In this document: positions 15,768 to 25,500 of the stretch, in pieces
Layout: each line of letters starts with the position of its first letter
Position numbering within the stretch: position 1 is the first letter of the stretch
Assembly: GCF_026262505.1 (NCBI RefSeq)
Contig: NC_067208.1
Location: 15,757,962-15,821,961 of the forward strand
Source: Trichomonas vaginalis G3
Taxonomy: Eukaryota; Parabasalia; Trichomonadida; Trichomonadidae
Reading direction: 5' to 3'
Length of the DNA: 64,000 nucleotides
Translations under genes and position numbers: made by a program
The notes under the pieces: generated by a model
The model's database searches: none
The model's input: only the letters and a program-made list of their open reading frames with translations
What the model was told of the DNA's origin: nothing

Positions 15768-16562
15768 TTACTTACTAGTAAAATTTCTTTGTTATGACAC
15801 TTTCTCCAGTTTATAGGACCTCTCTCATATTCTATCTTATCGTATCTAAACTCATAGTCATGTATGTCCTCTAACCATCTCATGACACTTTCCAAACCAC
15901 TTTTATCGGATGTAAAGTAAAAGCATGGATGGTTATGTAAAACGTCTAAAGTTTCTAAAGAGTCTCTCAAAGTCCAGTCTACTTGGTATTGAAAATCCCA
16001 TGTGTTATAGAACGGTGGGTCCACTATAAAGAAAACATTTTCCTTGTTTTATATTTTTCATACAACTCTGTCCAATGACATCTCACAAACTCTATACCCT
16101 CAATATATTTTTTCTATGTCCTCTTTGAAAACATTTGTATAGTTAAGATATAAAACTTTTGACATAAGTGTTTCAATGTCATGAACTTTATAGCACCACT
16201 ATATATAGTCTAGCAGATATACTATCCCAGTCTATATATTCTGCTTTTTTCAAAACCTCTCTCACAATATTTTTCTTATCTAATGGTATACGTTCCATCT
16301 TACCTATAGGTATCTTTTCTTTTAACGCTTTCAATATATTGTTTGTGTCTGGAATATGTTTGAGACGTCCATATAGTTGTCGAAGTCATGCATAATCTTT
16401 GAGTCAGGAAATATTGTATGGCAAATGAGATATATAGAAACTTCCACCGAACAAGTCTACAAATGTTAGACCATTCGGTAGTTTCTTAAGTTCTCTCAAT
16501 AGAATATCTTTACATCTACTCTTATTTCCAAAGAAGGGTAACGGTGGTTTTGTAAAATTCAT
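15752..16562 (-). pseudogene. Dam-type DNA adenine N6-methyltransferase, broken
   Basis: The start encodes NFTKPPLPFFGNKSRCKD and TFVDLFGGS, the N-terminal and SAM-binding motifs of the Dam/DpnIIA family. The end encodes the catalytic MDPPF (DPPY-type) motif and a typical C-terminal region. Between them the frame changes at least three times (near 16440, near 16190 and before 16030), so no complete enzyme is made. Adenine methylases are known in Trichomonas Mavericks. Maverick 2 has no counterpart in this window. Confidence 0.8.
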
Positions 16563-16644
16563 TTTATATTTAATAAAAATGTTTTTTCCCTGAAAAGTGA
16601 CAGAAAAGTGACAAAACATGTACGAAGAAGTCTTGAAAATTCAA

Positions 16645-16707
16645 GAGGGTAGAAAAGAGGTTAGAAAAGAGGTTATATCTAACCTTCTACCCTAAACATT
16701 ATTTTTG
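16645..16707 (-). repeat. solo cassette-end repeat
   Basis: On the minus strand this reads AAAAATAATGTTTAGGGTAG, then a near-palindrome GGTTAGATATAACC, then iterons of the type TCTAACCTCTTT. It is the same repeat family as the ends of cassettes A and B, but stands alone without a partner. TACGAAGAAGTCTTGA occurs directly before (16621) and after (16716) it. Confidence 0.75.
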
Positions 16708-16813
16708 TCTGATTTTACGAAGAAGTCTTGACAAAACATGAAAACATATATAATTTGTGAAAAGCTCCTGGAAGACCCGTATATAAGAACTTCATTTATA
16801 CTAAACATCTTCA

Positions 16814-16849
16814 GGGCTAGAAGGCACGAAGTGCCTGGAAGCCCCACTA

Positions 16850-16882
<33 letters not shown>
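16814..16882. repeat. double hairpin and 31-T run at the putative Maverick 1 edge
   Basis: AGGCAC-GAA-GTGCCT is enclosed by an outer GGGCT/AGCCC stem (16814-16844). A run of 31 T follows (16852-16882). The DNA after it has host-like character and leads to the kinase gene. I place the right element edge here, without a confirmed terminal repeat or target duplication. Confidence 0.45.
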
Positions 16883-17437
16883 CAATATTCGATTTATAAA
16901 AAAGAAAGTTTTTATGTCTTAGCAAGGCCTTGGGAATATTTTTATCCAGTTGGGTATTTCATCATGTTACGATTTTCAAAAAACAATTAATATATTGTGC
17001 AATACGAACTACTCCTTCAAAACTTAAAATTTGACAAAGATTTCAGAGTTTTCACGTCAAATTATGTGACAATCGAAGAAACTGAATTTCTTTTTTGCGT
17101 AAATTATTGCAAAATTTCTGACAAATAACCGATCGATTGACGGTTATTTCTATGAGATTAGATTATCTAAAATTAATTTATTTAAAAATAGTTATTGCAA
17201 AAATCAACATAGGAGTCTCTAAAATCTTAGAAGTTCTCAATTTTGATTTTTCAAAAGTATTCATTTTCAAAACTATGGAATCTATTAGTATAGTTGATAT
17301 ATGAAATAATATTCTAAATTATCCAAAATTTTTGCGTTATACAAATTAATTTTTCAAATGAGAGGTTAGGAAAAAAATCTGCGAACTTTTCTATCGTCAT
17401 TATTTAATTTTTCCGAGCAATTTTATATTCAAATTCA
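16883..17437. other. intergenic host DNA
   Basis: 555 bp of A/T-rich sequence lie upstream of the kinase gene. I see no gene, strong hairpin or repeat. TTCAAATTCA immediately before the ATG could serve as initiator. Confidence 0.5.
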
Positions 17438-18505
17438 ATGGCGCTCTTACTCGGAATCGAAATACCCCCAAATACTATTATTGGAAACTATCAGATACAA
17501 GAAAAAGTTGGATCTGGAGCGTTTTCCATGGTGTATAAAGTCAGGAATCTTTCAAACAACATAATTTTCGCAATGAAAGTAATTTCAAAGGCAAATACAA
17601 CTCAAGTTGATGACATGAATCAACTTAAGAAAGAAATACATGTTATGTCAATACTACGACACGAATTTATTACAAGTCTCTACGAAATTTTTGATGACAT
17701 TAATTGCTTCTATCTTATTTCAGATTATTGCCCAGGCGGTGATCTCATGAGCTATATATCACAAAACGTCAAGATTGATGAAGAGAAAGCTGCAGAAATG
17801 TTCTCACAAATCGCTAAAGGGATAAAATTTTGTCATTCACAAGGAATTGCACACAGAAATCTCAATCTCGAAAGTATATTACTAGATAAAGACGACCATA
17901 TTCGTATTTCAAACTTCGGATTGAGTGGTTTCATAGGTGAAAGGAAACTGATGGATTCGTTTTGTACATCTCCATGCTACGCTGCACCTGAATGTCTCTA
18001 CCACAAACCATATGACGGACGTAAAAGCGATATTTGGTCGCTTGGTGTAATTTTGTTTATCATGATCACAGGAAATTATCCATGGCATGTTACTAACATA
18101 AATCAGATGATGAAAGAGATTGTTGACTGTAAATTCCAAATTCCCGATTTCGTATCTTCGAAATGCAAAGATCTTATAGAAAACATACTAGTAGTTAATC
18201 CAGATGACCTTTTATCGATAGATTCCATTCTTAACCATCCATTTCTCGTGAAATACAGCAATTCTAAAATATCTGACTACCAATCTACTCGAAAACAGTC
18301 TCTACCACCTCTTGTGCCTACTTCTGTTGTCAAGCCACCTGCTAGCGGTCGAAAGAGATCAGGATCTTTGACAGGGCAGCAAGGACAACACCAAAGATCA
18401 GTTGTTGTAGGAATTCCTATGAATAAGAATGGAAATATACCGCCAGGTGCTATACAATACAGAAGGCATAGAGTTAGCGCTGATTCTGTTTTATCCTCTC
18501 ATTAA
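17438..18505 (+). CDS. CAMK-like protein kinase homologue, predicted pseudokinase
   Basis: This is a protein of 355 residues with a kinase fold at 16-265. The Gly-rich loop (GSGAFSMVYK), the ATP lysine (AMKV, K47), the C-helix Glu, the APE motif (183-185) and the F-helix Asp (DIWSLG) are present. The catalytic HRD is HRN (N141), the following Lys is Asn (N143), and the DFG Asp is Asn (NFG, N159). With both catalytic acids gone, phosphotransfer is unlikely. The tail 275-355 is Ser/Arg/Pro-rich and probably disordered. CAMK-like kinases are a large family in trichomonads. It probably acts as a scaffold or allosteric partner. The frame is intact. Confidence 0.85.
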   Translation: MALLLGIEIPPNTIIGNYQIQEKVGSGAFSMVYKVRNLSNNIIFAMKVISKANTTQVDDMNQLKKEIHVMSILRHEFITSLYEIFDDINCFYLISDYCPGGDLMSYISQNVKIDEEKAAEMFSQIAKGIKFCHSQGIAHRNLNLESILLDKDDHIRISNFGLSGFIGERKLMDSFCTSPCYAAPECLYHKPYDGRKSDIWSLGVILFIMITGNYPWHVTNINQMMKEIVDCKFQIPDFVSSKCKDLIENILVVNPDDLLSIDSILNHPFLVKYSNSKISDYQSTRKQSLPPLVPTSVVKPPASGRKRSGSLTGQQGQHQRSVVVGIPMNKNGNIPPGAIQYRRHRVSADSVLSSH

Positions 18506-18889
18506 TATTTTTTTTTGTTTATTATTTTAAATGTTATTCATGTTTATTATTATATTTCATCAATTGTTTTACCACATGTTTCATATGTGTCTTAAACAGA
18601 CACAACTTTGATTTCTTTTTTATAAATTATTCAAAGTTACACTTACATCCCGTTGCCATACTCTCATTTTTACAGATGAGATACGAATAGAGTAACAAGT
18701 TTTAACTCATTTTCGGATGGAACTTACTCCAAATTCGATTACATCACAGGCAAATAAATTTATTGAGTGTGTATGATCTAACATCAGAATTTCAGCTCCT
18801 TTGACTCACTCTAGATGGTAATTCTGGAAAAACACAAGAAAGGGTGTCAAATAGGTGTAAGTGCGCTCTTAAACCTCATACAATAATTA

Positions 18890-19430
18890 AGATTTTTTGA
18901 AGGGATTTTGGTGATTTCTTTGTTTTTTATATTTTGTTGTATATTGAAGAGCCGTGCATCCAAATTCATCTTTTTCTTCGATATTTGCAAATTATGAAAG
19001 AAGATGACCAACTGCTTCTTTACTATTATGACGCGCTGCATTATGAAGAGCTGAACATCCATCTTCATTTTTTCCCCATTGATATCTGCACAATGTGAAA
19101 GAAGAAGCTCGACTATTTCCTTATTATTATGACGTGCTGCATAATGAAGAGCAGTTGTTCCAAATAAATCTTTTCCATATATATAGTTTCACCATGTGAA
19201 ATAACAATTTCGGCTATTTCCGGACTATTGCAATATGCTGCAAGATGAAGAGGTTTTCATTCAATATCATCTTTTTCTTCGATATCTGCACCATGTGAAA
19301 TAGCAAGTTCGGCTATTTCTGGATTATTATATATTGTGGCAATATGAAGAGCTTCGGATCCATTAAGTTTATGTATAAGATTTTCATCCAGACGCATATT
19401 TTTATAGAAGATAGGGAAATGGAAGTTTGA
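18890..19430 (-). pseudogene. ankyrin-repeat gene remnant
   Basis: The minus strand shows several degenerate 33-codon units. They contain fragments such as ADIEEKDD, HLAAYC and repeated versions of the DNA that encodes ALH(Y/N)AA..N, spaced about 99 bp apart. Stops and frame changes interrupt every unit, and only short open stretches remain. It is probably a dead relative of the ankyrin proteins common in trichomonads. The edges are approximate. Confidence 0.65.
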
Positions 19431-19685
19431 TTAGAACAAATTTTGTGAAATTAGAGAAATTAAGCAAGGATATTTTATGTTCATAATAGAATTAAAGACA
19501 AGATGGAATCTTATAATGATAAAGATACAAATTACTTAAGCTTTCTTCAAGATAACCGTATTATGATGCAACTTGAAATGAATTTTACATTTTCAAGTTA
19601 TCCACATACTGATGCTTCAAGTCAACAACTATATTTTATATTTTGTTTCTAAAAAATTTTGCCTCCTTTATATAAAATTGATTAA

Positions 19686-20882
19686 ATGATGAGTGTTGGC
19701 AGATCTGGCTTTAAAAAGAAAGAGATGCGCATACAATTTGATCCAAATAGAGTTGCTCAGATAATTAAGGAAAATGACGTTGATAGTTTGATTCAATATC
19801 ACGAAACACATGCAATTAGATTTCACGGACTTTCTATACCTGATTCTCCAATTAAAAACGGACCATTTGATACCAAAAACTTATCAGAAGCTCATTTAGC
19901 TGCATATTATAATGCATTTGAGTGTCTCAAATATTTAATTGAAAATTATAAATTACAATATGTGAATACATCAAGTGGATTCGAACCAATACATTATGCC
20001 ACTCTCGGAAATTCATTAGAATGCGTTCATTATCTCTGCAAAATTGCGCATTATAAGATTCCTGAGATTAAACCAAAACTCTTAAAGAATTCACCTCTCT
20101 ATTTATCTACATCTCTTCCAGATACAACGGTTTTTCAGTTCCTTCTAGAAAATTTGTCATTTTCTTTTGAAGAAATTGAAGTTTCCCTTCAAAATGCAAT
20201 AAATCTTCGAAAACAGAATTTCATCAACATCATTATAAATCACTTAGAAAGTAACATCAATTATACGAAGAAATCCCTTAATCCAAACTTAATAAAATCT
20301 GTAATTAAGACAAATTCAATAGAAATCTTAAAATCTTTATTCAGACTTCCAATTAAGCTGTTGTTTAATTCAACTGAAGAAGCAAACATAGTTCGTTTAG
20401 CAATTCAAAAAAATAATATTGAAATGTTTAATTTGCTCCTGAAACGTCGCTTTATAGATATACCTTCACTCTCTGAAAAGAATTCATTACTCCATTTAGC
20501 AGCAAAGACAGGAAATCCAGAAATGATTCAATTTATTCTTGAAAATATCGAAAAAACAGATGTAAAAGCATTGGATGCATATGGAAATAATGCTGCGTTT
20601 TATGTAACTAATCTAGATGACATTAAGTCAGTTGAATGCTTTAAATTATTAATTGATGCAGGAATTTCAATAAATTCATGCTGTAATTCAGTTCATCTCT
20701 TCTCACATGTTATCTGTGATAATAGGACAATACCAGAAGTTGTTTTATTCTTCTTAAACAATGGAGTTAACTTAGATTTAGTTGGTCTTTCAGATAAAAC
20801 ACTGTATGAGATAGGATTGATCACAGCATCTCCACTTAATAAGGAAATACTTATTTCATGGAAGAAAAATTCCGAAAATTAA
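19686..20882 (+). CDS. ankyrin-repeat protein
   Basis: This is a protein of 398 residues. The N-terminal 60 residues have no repeat. From about 70 there are ankyrin-type helix pairs: SEAHLAAYYNAFECLKYLIE, then EPIHYATLGNSLECVHYL, and near 275 LLHLAAKTGNPEMIQFILEN. The repeats in between are degenerate. Ankyrin proteins act in protein-protein binding, and hundreds exist in trichomonads; no specific partner can be named. The start is the first of two adjacent ATGs after ATAAAATTGATTAA. The frame is intact. Confidence 0.75.
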   Translation: MMSVGRSGFKKKEMRIQFDPNRVAQIIKENDVDSLIQYHETHAIRFHGLSIPDSPIKNGPFDTKNLSEAHLAAYYNAFECLKYLIENYKLQYVNTSSGFEPIHYATLGNSLECVHYLCKIAHYKIPEIKPKLLKNSPLYLSTSLPDTTVFQFLLENLSFSFEEIEVSLQNAINLRKQNFINIIINHLESNINYTKKSLNPNLIKSVIKTNSIEILKSLFRLPIKLLFNSTEEANIVRLAIQKNNIEMFNLLLKRRFIDIPSLSEKNSLLHLAAKTGNPEMIQFILENIEKTDVKALDAYGNNAAFYVTNLDDIKSVECFKLLIDAGISINSCCNSVHLFSHVICDNRTIPEVVLFFLNNGVNLDLVGLSDKTLYEIGLITASPLNKEILISWKKNSEN

Positions 20883-21352
20883 AAAAAAAAATTAAATTAA
20901 AAATATTCTTTATTTGTTTTTTAAATTCGAAATAAATCTGAAGATCTGAAATGTTAGCTAAACATTAAATATTGAGCGAGAGATTTAGTTATGTATAACT
21001 TGTATATTGTTTTAACTTGATCTAATTTTATCAAAGCATATCATTCCTTATATATGCTTTATTTACCTATGAAGTCGAATGCAATAAACAACAAAATTAT
21101 TCTTATGTTTTGATATGATATGAATAATTTGATTATAAATTTGGACGTTGAAAGTAGATCACGAATATCCGACTGTACCCATAAGCAAATGACTTATATT
21201 AAAAAAAAATTAGAATATTCAATTGAATTTATATGTATTCTTGATTGTGGTTAAAAACAATTCCTAAATGAAAATAAATAGTCAATGTTATTTGGATAAT
21301 TTCATGAGTTTTACAAATAGTTTATGAAATAAAGAAATAATAAAAATAATAT
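20883..21352. other. intergenic host DNA
   Basis: 470 bp of A/T-rich sequence lie between the convergent ends of the ankyrin and GTPase genes. I see no gene or clear repeat. Confidence 0.5.
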
Positions 21353-22006
21353 CTATATCAATAAGCAGCATTCAGATTTCTTCTTCTTGCTCACTGGATT
21401 GTTTTCTGTAACGTGAATTGGATGTGATTCTGGATCAACTTTAATTTCTGCGATAACTTTGAAGAGTTCTTCGATACCGACACCACTTCTTGCTGATGTT
21501 TCTATGTAAAAGTTGTGCGGAATGTTTTGCGTGATTGTTTGGATTTGAATCGGATCAATATTCATCGAATCAAAGTGAGTTCCACATATAACTATGTTTG
21601 GCTTCTTGTCATAAGTGTATAGTTCTTTTGCCCAGACTTTAATAAGATTTGTCATTGAATCTGAGTTGTGAAGGCTCATACACATGACAAATACGTCTGT
21701 ATCGTGATATGATTTAACTCTGATTTCTTTGTCATCATCACCACAGGCTGAATCCCAAATAACAATGTGAACAACAGCATTTTTATCTTGTAGATTCACA
21801 TCCTTTTGGAAATTTGGTGTAATGATTGGAAGTTCTCCGTTTGGAGGTTCATTATTCTTGAAATAAAGTGCTAAAGATGTTTTTCCAACTCCGTTGTCAC
21901 CAATAAGAACAACTTTGCAACTATATTCTGTTGGTTCTTGAGGAACATTTTCGTTGTTTTCCTGAACTCCCGCTGGAACTGCAGCACTTTCTTCTTCACC
22001 AGACAT
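21353..22006 (-). CDS. Rho/Ras-type small GTPase, divergent
   Basis: This is a protein of 217 residues. The P-loop is GDNGVGKTS (36-44), followed by a switch I Thr (ITPNF near 63), a G4-like CGTHFDSM and a G5 ETSARSG. The protein ends in SECCLLI, a CAAX box (CLLI) preceded by basic KKKKS, so prenylation and membrane attachment are expected. The G3 motif is WDSACGDD instead of DTAGQE, so the usual switch II Gln is missing and hydrolysis may be slow or need another residue. A 28-residue acidic N-terminal extension is unusual. It is closest to the Rho/Rac type by its G5 and tail, but not clearly a Rab. Confidence 0.8.
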   Translation of the reverse strand: MSGEEESAAVPAGVQENNENVPQEPTEYSCKVVLIGDNGVGKTSLALYFKNNEPPNGELPIITPNFQKDVNLQDKNAVVHIVIWDSACGDDDKEIRVKSYHDTDVFVMCMSLHNSDSMTNLIKVWAKELYTYDKKPNIVICGTHFDSMNIDPIQIQTITQNIPHNFYIETSARSGVGIEELFKVIAEIKVDPESHPIHVTENNPVSKKKKSECCLLI

Positions 22007-22295
22007 TTTTCAAAACAATTTTAAAACGTGCAGATTTTCATCAAAAATATCGGCACTTCGCGACAATGAATTATATAAATATATTTTGGATTAGCAATCT
22101 ATACATAGTTAATTGATATTATATTGTAATAAACAGAAATTCATCAAAAGTGACAGCTCTCAATTTTTTGACATTTGTAAATTCGAAATTGAATGAGAAA
22201 AATGAAATAATACTAAGCATAATACAATATTCTAGATTTAATTATAATTAGGAAAAAGTTAGTTTTGAGAGTACTTTTCATAGGCATATAGAATG

Positions 22296-22722
22296 AAATC
22301 TTCTGAAAAATAATATCACATAAACTCATATTATTTTCTAATATATAACTATTTTATATAAAAATCAAATTCAATGATCTTAAAAGCGAAGGATAAACCT
22401 CAAAATTTACGAATATAATGAGTGGGAATATAATGCTTATCTATCATAAAACCATATGAAATATCAATTTTTGCTTTACGCCTAATTTTTGACGACAATT
22501 AGCAAAAAATGTTAAATGTTAACACTCAGTCCATTTGAATATGAAAAATAAAATTGACTTTGATTAAATGTTTTTATTTATCATGCAATTCTTCTTGCGA
22601 CCAAAGATTTGAATAAAAGTTCAAAAAATAAGATAGCTTAAAAAATAATATACGGTAGTGTTTACTAATAGATGAATAGTATATAAATTCTATTAAAATG
22701 GATTTGATCCAAAAAATATATA
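22296..22722 (+). repeat. left arm of long inverted repeat
   Basis: This matches 22936-23363 in reverse complement over about 425 bp with few differences, from AATCTTCTGAAAAATAATAT to GGATTTGATCCAAAAAA. No coding frame is seen in it. Confidence 0.85.
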
Positions 22723-22768
22723 AAATTTGATCATAAATAAAATCGTTTTAAATTACTTCTTCATTTAA

Positions 22769-22909
22769 GGGTGCCCTATAACGATAATGTAAACATCATA
22801 AAATTAACCTTATTAGAACTCGAATGAATGGATTATCCCGATTCTAGTTCTCAATATAATAGCCTTAAAAGTGCTTTTCTGAGGGTGGTTTATCGTCTAT
22901 AGGGCACCC
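22769..22909. mobile_element. 141-bp MITE with TTAA duplication
   Basis: It starts GGGTGCCCTATA, ends with its reverse complement TATAGGGCACCC, and is bordered by TTAA on each side (22765-22768 and 22910-22913). The similarity of the ends continues to about 19 bp with a one-base gap. TTAA duplication is typical of piggyBac-type transposition; the family is inferred from that alone. It sits near the centre of the palindromic transposon. Confidence 0.65.
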
Positions 22910-22935
22910 TTAAATTATAACAATTATTTTTGGTT

Positions 22936-23363
22936 TTATATTTTTTTGGATCAAATCCATTTTAATAGAATTTATATACTATTCATCTATTAGTAAACAC
23001 TACCGTATATTATTTTTTAAGCTATCTTTTTTTTTGAACTTTTATTCAAATCTTTGGTCGCAAGAAGAATTGCATGATAAATAAAAACATTTAATCAAAG
23101 TCAATTTTATTTTTCATATTCAAATGGACTGAGTGTTAACATTTAACATTTTTTGCTAATTGTCGTCAAAAATTAGGCGTAAAGCAAAAATTGATATTTC
23201 ATATGGTTTTATGATAGATAAGCATTATATTCCCACTCATTATATTCGTAAATTTTGAGGTTTATCCTTCGCTTTTAAGATCATTGAATTTGATTTTTAT
23301 ATAAAATAGTTATATATTAGAAAATAATATGAGTTTATGTGATATTATTTTTCAGAAGATTTT
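22936..23363 (-). repeat. right arm of long inverted repeat
   Basis: This is the reverse complement partner of 22296-22722. Length differences are limited to runs of A or T. The arm ends at CAGAAGATTT. From there to 23492 the sequence differs from the corresponding left flank. Confidence 0.85.
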
Positions 23364-23979
23364 GTGTTCTTCTTCAAAATTTTATTTTTTTATTAAAAAG
23401 AATCTTTACAAAATATACATTTACTTTAATTAATATTTAAAAACGTGCTCTATCAACAGTTCCAAAAATTCAATATTTTAGCTTTTCTGAGGTGTCACTT
23501 TTGATGAATTTCTGTTTACGACAATATTTTTATTTTTTATGACTTTATTTTCGATAATTTCGAATTCGACCAAATAACAAATATCGTCAGATTATATAAA
23601 CAAAATGCTATCGATTTTAATATATTAATGGATTCGTGCTTTCACAATGAAAACATATCATTTTCTTGCAAATTATTGATTTTCATTGAATCTTAAATGA
23701 CTATAAATTATTGAAAAAGCTTATTGAATTTTCTTGTAAATCAAATTATCGTATGGCTCAAATTTTATCGACGAAAAGCAAATTAAACAGCATAATTAAA
23801 ATATCGTTTCATAAAGGCCTAAGTGCACCATTAGACCTGAAATTATACATTTGTCTGTCTTTCAAAAGTTGAGAATATGATTTCATGTTTAATTTGAATT
23901 GAAAAAATAATTGAAAGGAAATTCAAAAAGAAACAATAATAACGTTTATTTAATATAAATTAGACTAATCAATAACAAT

Positions 23980-25191
23980 TCATTCGTGTACAGAAGCTTC
24001 ACTCTTCTCGATGTTATATTTATTCAAACGGCTTGCAGCTGGGTCTGTTTTGAAGGATCTTATGGGTGTGTTAAGTGATTCTTCTTCAATATCCGATGAA
24101 GAAGAATCAGAATTTTTAATCTTCAAAAATTTCTTGTCCATTGGAGATCCATGACTAATATTTGAATCAATGTTCCTTGATTTAACAATTTTCTTTGCTT
24201 GATTGGTCGATTTCCTTGTTGACAAAGAAATTGACTCAGATTTCGTTGTTTCTTGCTCCATTCTTAATTTTTCTTCTTCTCCGGTCATTCTCTTAGCATT
24301 GTTTTCATCAACTTTCGTGTTAACTTCGATCATTAGCTGTAAACGTGGATCAGATTTTTGTTTCGGTCTTTTTGGCTTTGGTTGAGCTTTATGCTTTGGT
24401 AAAACTAATTCTTCAACAGGTTTTCTTTCATTTTCGTTCGTATTTTCATCATCTGAAGATAAAACTAAGAATTTACTTGTAGCTTTCTTTGTAACCTTTG
24501 TAGGCTGCTGGTTTTCTTGGTTTAGATCTGCATCTCGCGTTTTTGTTGACTTAAGATCATCAGAATCGCTATCTGCTTCGGTATTTAAGTATTTATTATC
24601 TAATTTAAGTTGTTCGGCTTTGTTTGCTCGTTTTAGAGATTTTCCTATCACAACTTCATGCTCTGAGTCCGAATCTGACTCGAAATTCAAGAACTTGCTT
24701 TTAGATTTCTTCTTTTTACTCGTTTTTGATGTTTTTGAGGTAAGTGAGTCAATACCTTCTGCTTTTTCTGAATCATCAAACCATGGGCGAGACTTTTTAT
24801 CTTGTTTCTCGCCTGGATTTGGCTTTTCTTTGACATCATCGTCATCATCGCGGAATAGATACTTCCTATTGCCATTTTTGTATTTAAATGTCTTTAATTT
24901 GAATGGAGATTTAGGTGATGTCGGTGGTGTTTTGTCTTTTAGTTCATTTGAACTGTTATTTTCTGCTCTATGTGGTGTTTGGATAACTATTTCGTCAGAA
25001 TAGTCACTATTACTGTGTGATTTAGAGTGCTTGTCCGATTTCTTATCTGAATGAAGTTCATCATCTGATGATGATTCTTTCTTTGGATTAATAATGCTTT
25101 CAACTGTTTCAGCTACTTTCTCTACTTTATCTTCCTTGTTATCACTACTTCCATATGAAATAGATTCTCCCCTTTCAGAGCCTGACTCGCT
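23980..25191 (-). CDS. Ser/Asp/Lys-rich disordered protein
   Basis: This 403-residue protein has no known domain. It is highly charged and probably unfolded throughout. A short motif recurs at least four times: KFLNFESDSDSEHE, KYLNTEADSDSDD, KFLVLSSDDEN and KFLKIKNSDSSSSD. Each is an aromatic/Leu anchor followed by a Ser/Asp cluster that would be a good casein kinase 2 target. Basic PKPKRPKQK-like stretches could be nuclear signals. The ATG at 25191 is the first; upstream codons in frame are not ATG. The function is unknown; a nuclear or chromatin role is a guess. Confidence 0.65.
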   Translation of the reverse strand, partial: SESGSERGESISYGSSDNKEDKVEKVAETVESIINPKKESSSDDELHSDKKSDKHSKSHSNSDYSDEIVIQTPHRAENNSSNELKDKTPPTSPKSPFKLKTFKYKNGNRKYLFRDDDDDVKEKPNPGEKQDKKSRPWFDDSEKAEGIDSLTSKTSKTSKKKKSKSKFLNFESDSDSEHEVVIGKSLKRANKAEQLKLDNKYLNTEADSDSDDLKSTKTRDADLNQENQQPTKVTKKATSKFLVLSSDDENTNENERKPVEELVLPKHKAQPKPKRPKQKSDPRLQLMIEVNTKVDENNAKRMTGEEEKLRMEQETTKSESISLSTRKSTNQAKKIVKSRNIDSNISHGSPMDKKFLKIKNSDSSSSDIEEESLNTPIRSFKTDPAASRLNKYNIEKSEASVHE

Positions 25192-25493
25192 CATTTTTTG
25201 TAAAATTAACGCAAAAGTTTTCAATTTCTGATTTGTTCGAATTTATTTCAAATTATCGTATGTTGGCTGTTTTTAAGGATATTTCTTTATAGTGTAAAAT
25301 GTAAGATAGTCACTTTTTATCGGCCTACAATTTCAATTTTGATAATTCTCAAAAACAAATATTAAAATATCATCATCAAAATAATAATATTTTACTGATT
25401 CAATATTTTATTGCCACTTTTTGTCGTTCAAATCTTTTTTGCTAACTTACCATTGTAAAGCATAGAATTAGGTTATTCTACTAATTTGATGCT
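25192..25493. other. intergenic host DNA
   Basis: About 300 bp upstream of the Ser-rich gene end at the target duplication of the next transposon. I see no gene. Confidence 0.5.
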
Positions 25494-25500
25494 GGTGTGT

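Larger units (their letters stand above)
1..16851. mobile_element. Maverick/Polinton element 1 (partial; left end outside window)
   Basis: The Maverick signature genes seen are a D5-like SF3 helicase, an A32-like packaging ATPase, a B-family DNA polymerase, an rve-type integrase, small virion-type proteins, a phage-like fibre and a Dam-type methylase. No major capsid gene is visible in the part inside the window. Gene order and sequence differ clearly from the second Maverick at 28471-49426. The right edge is placed at the last T-free base before a 31-T run at 16852, just after a small hairpin. This edge is a guess, because no matching inverted repeat or target duplication can be checked here. 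The helicase, integrase and methylase are broken, so the copy is probably not autonomous. Confidence 0.8.
22132..23516. mobile_element. palindromic non-autonomous DNA transposon (nested)
   Basis: The ends are perfect inverted repeats of about 24 bp, beginning AACAGAAATTCATCAAAAG, bordered by TA on both sides. Inside are two arms of about 425 bp in inverted orientation (22296-22722 and 22936-23363), with a second small element in the middle. No transposase gene is present. TA duplication suggests a Tc1/mariner-like origin, but a TA pair is weak evidence by itself. Confidence 0.65.

Noticed and set aside
16814-16882. Confirmed right end of Maverick 1
   Set aside because: The hairpin and T run suggest an edge, but there is no terminal repeat partner or target duplication to confirm it in this window.
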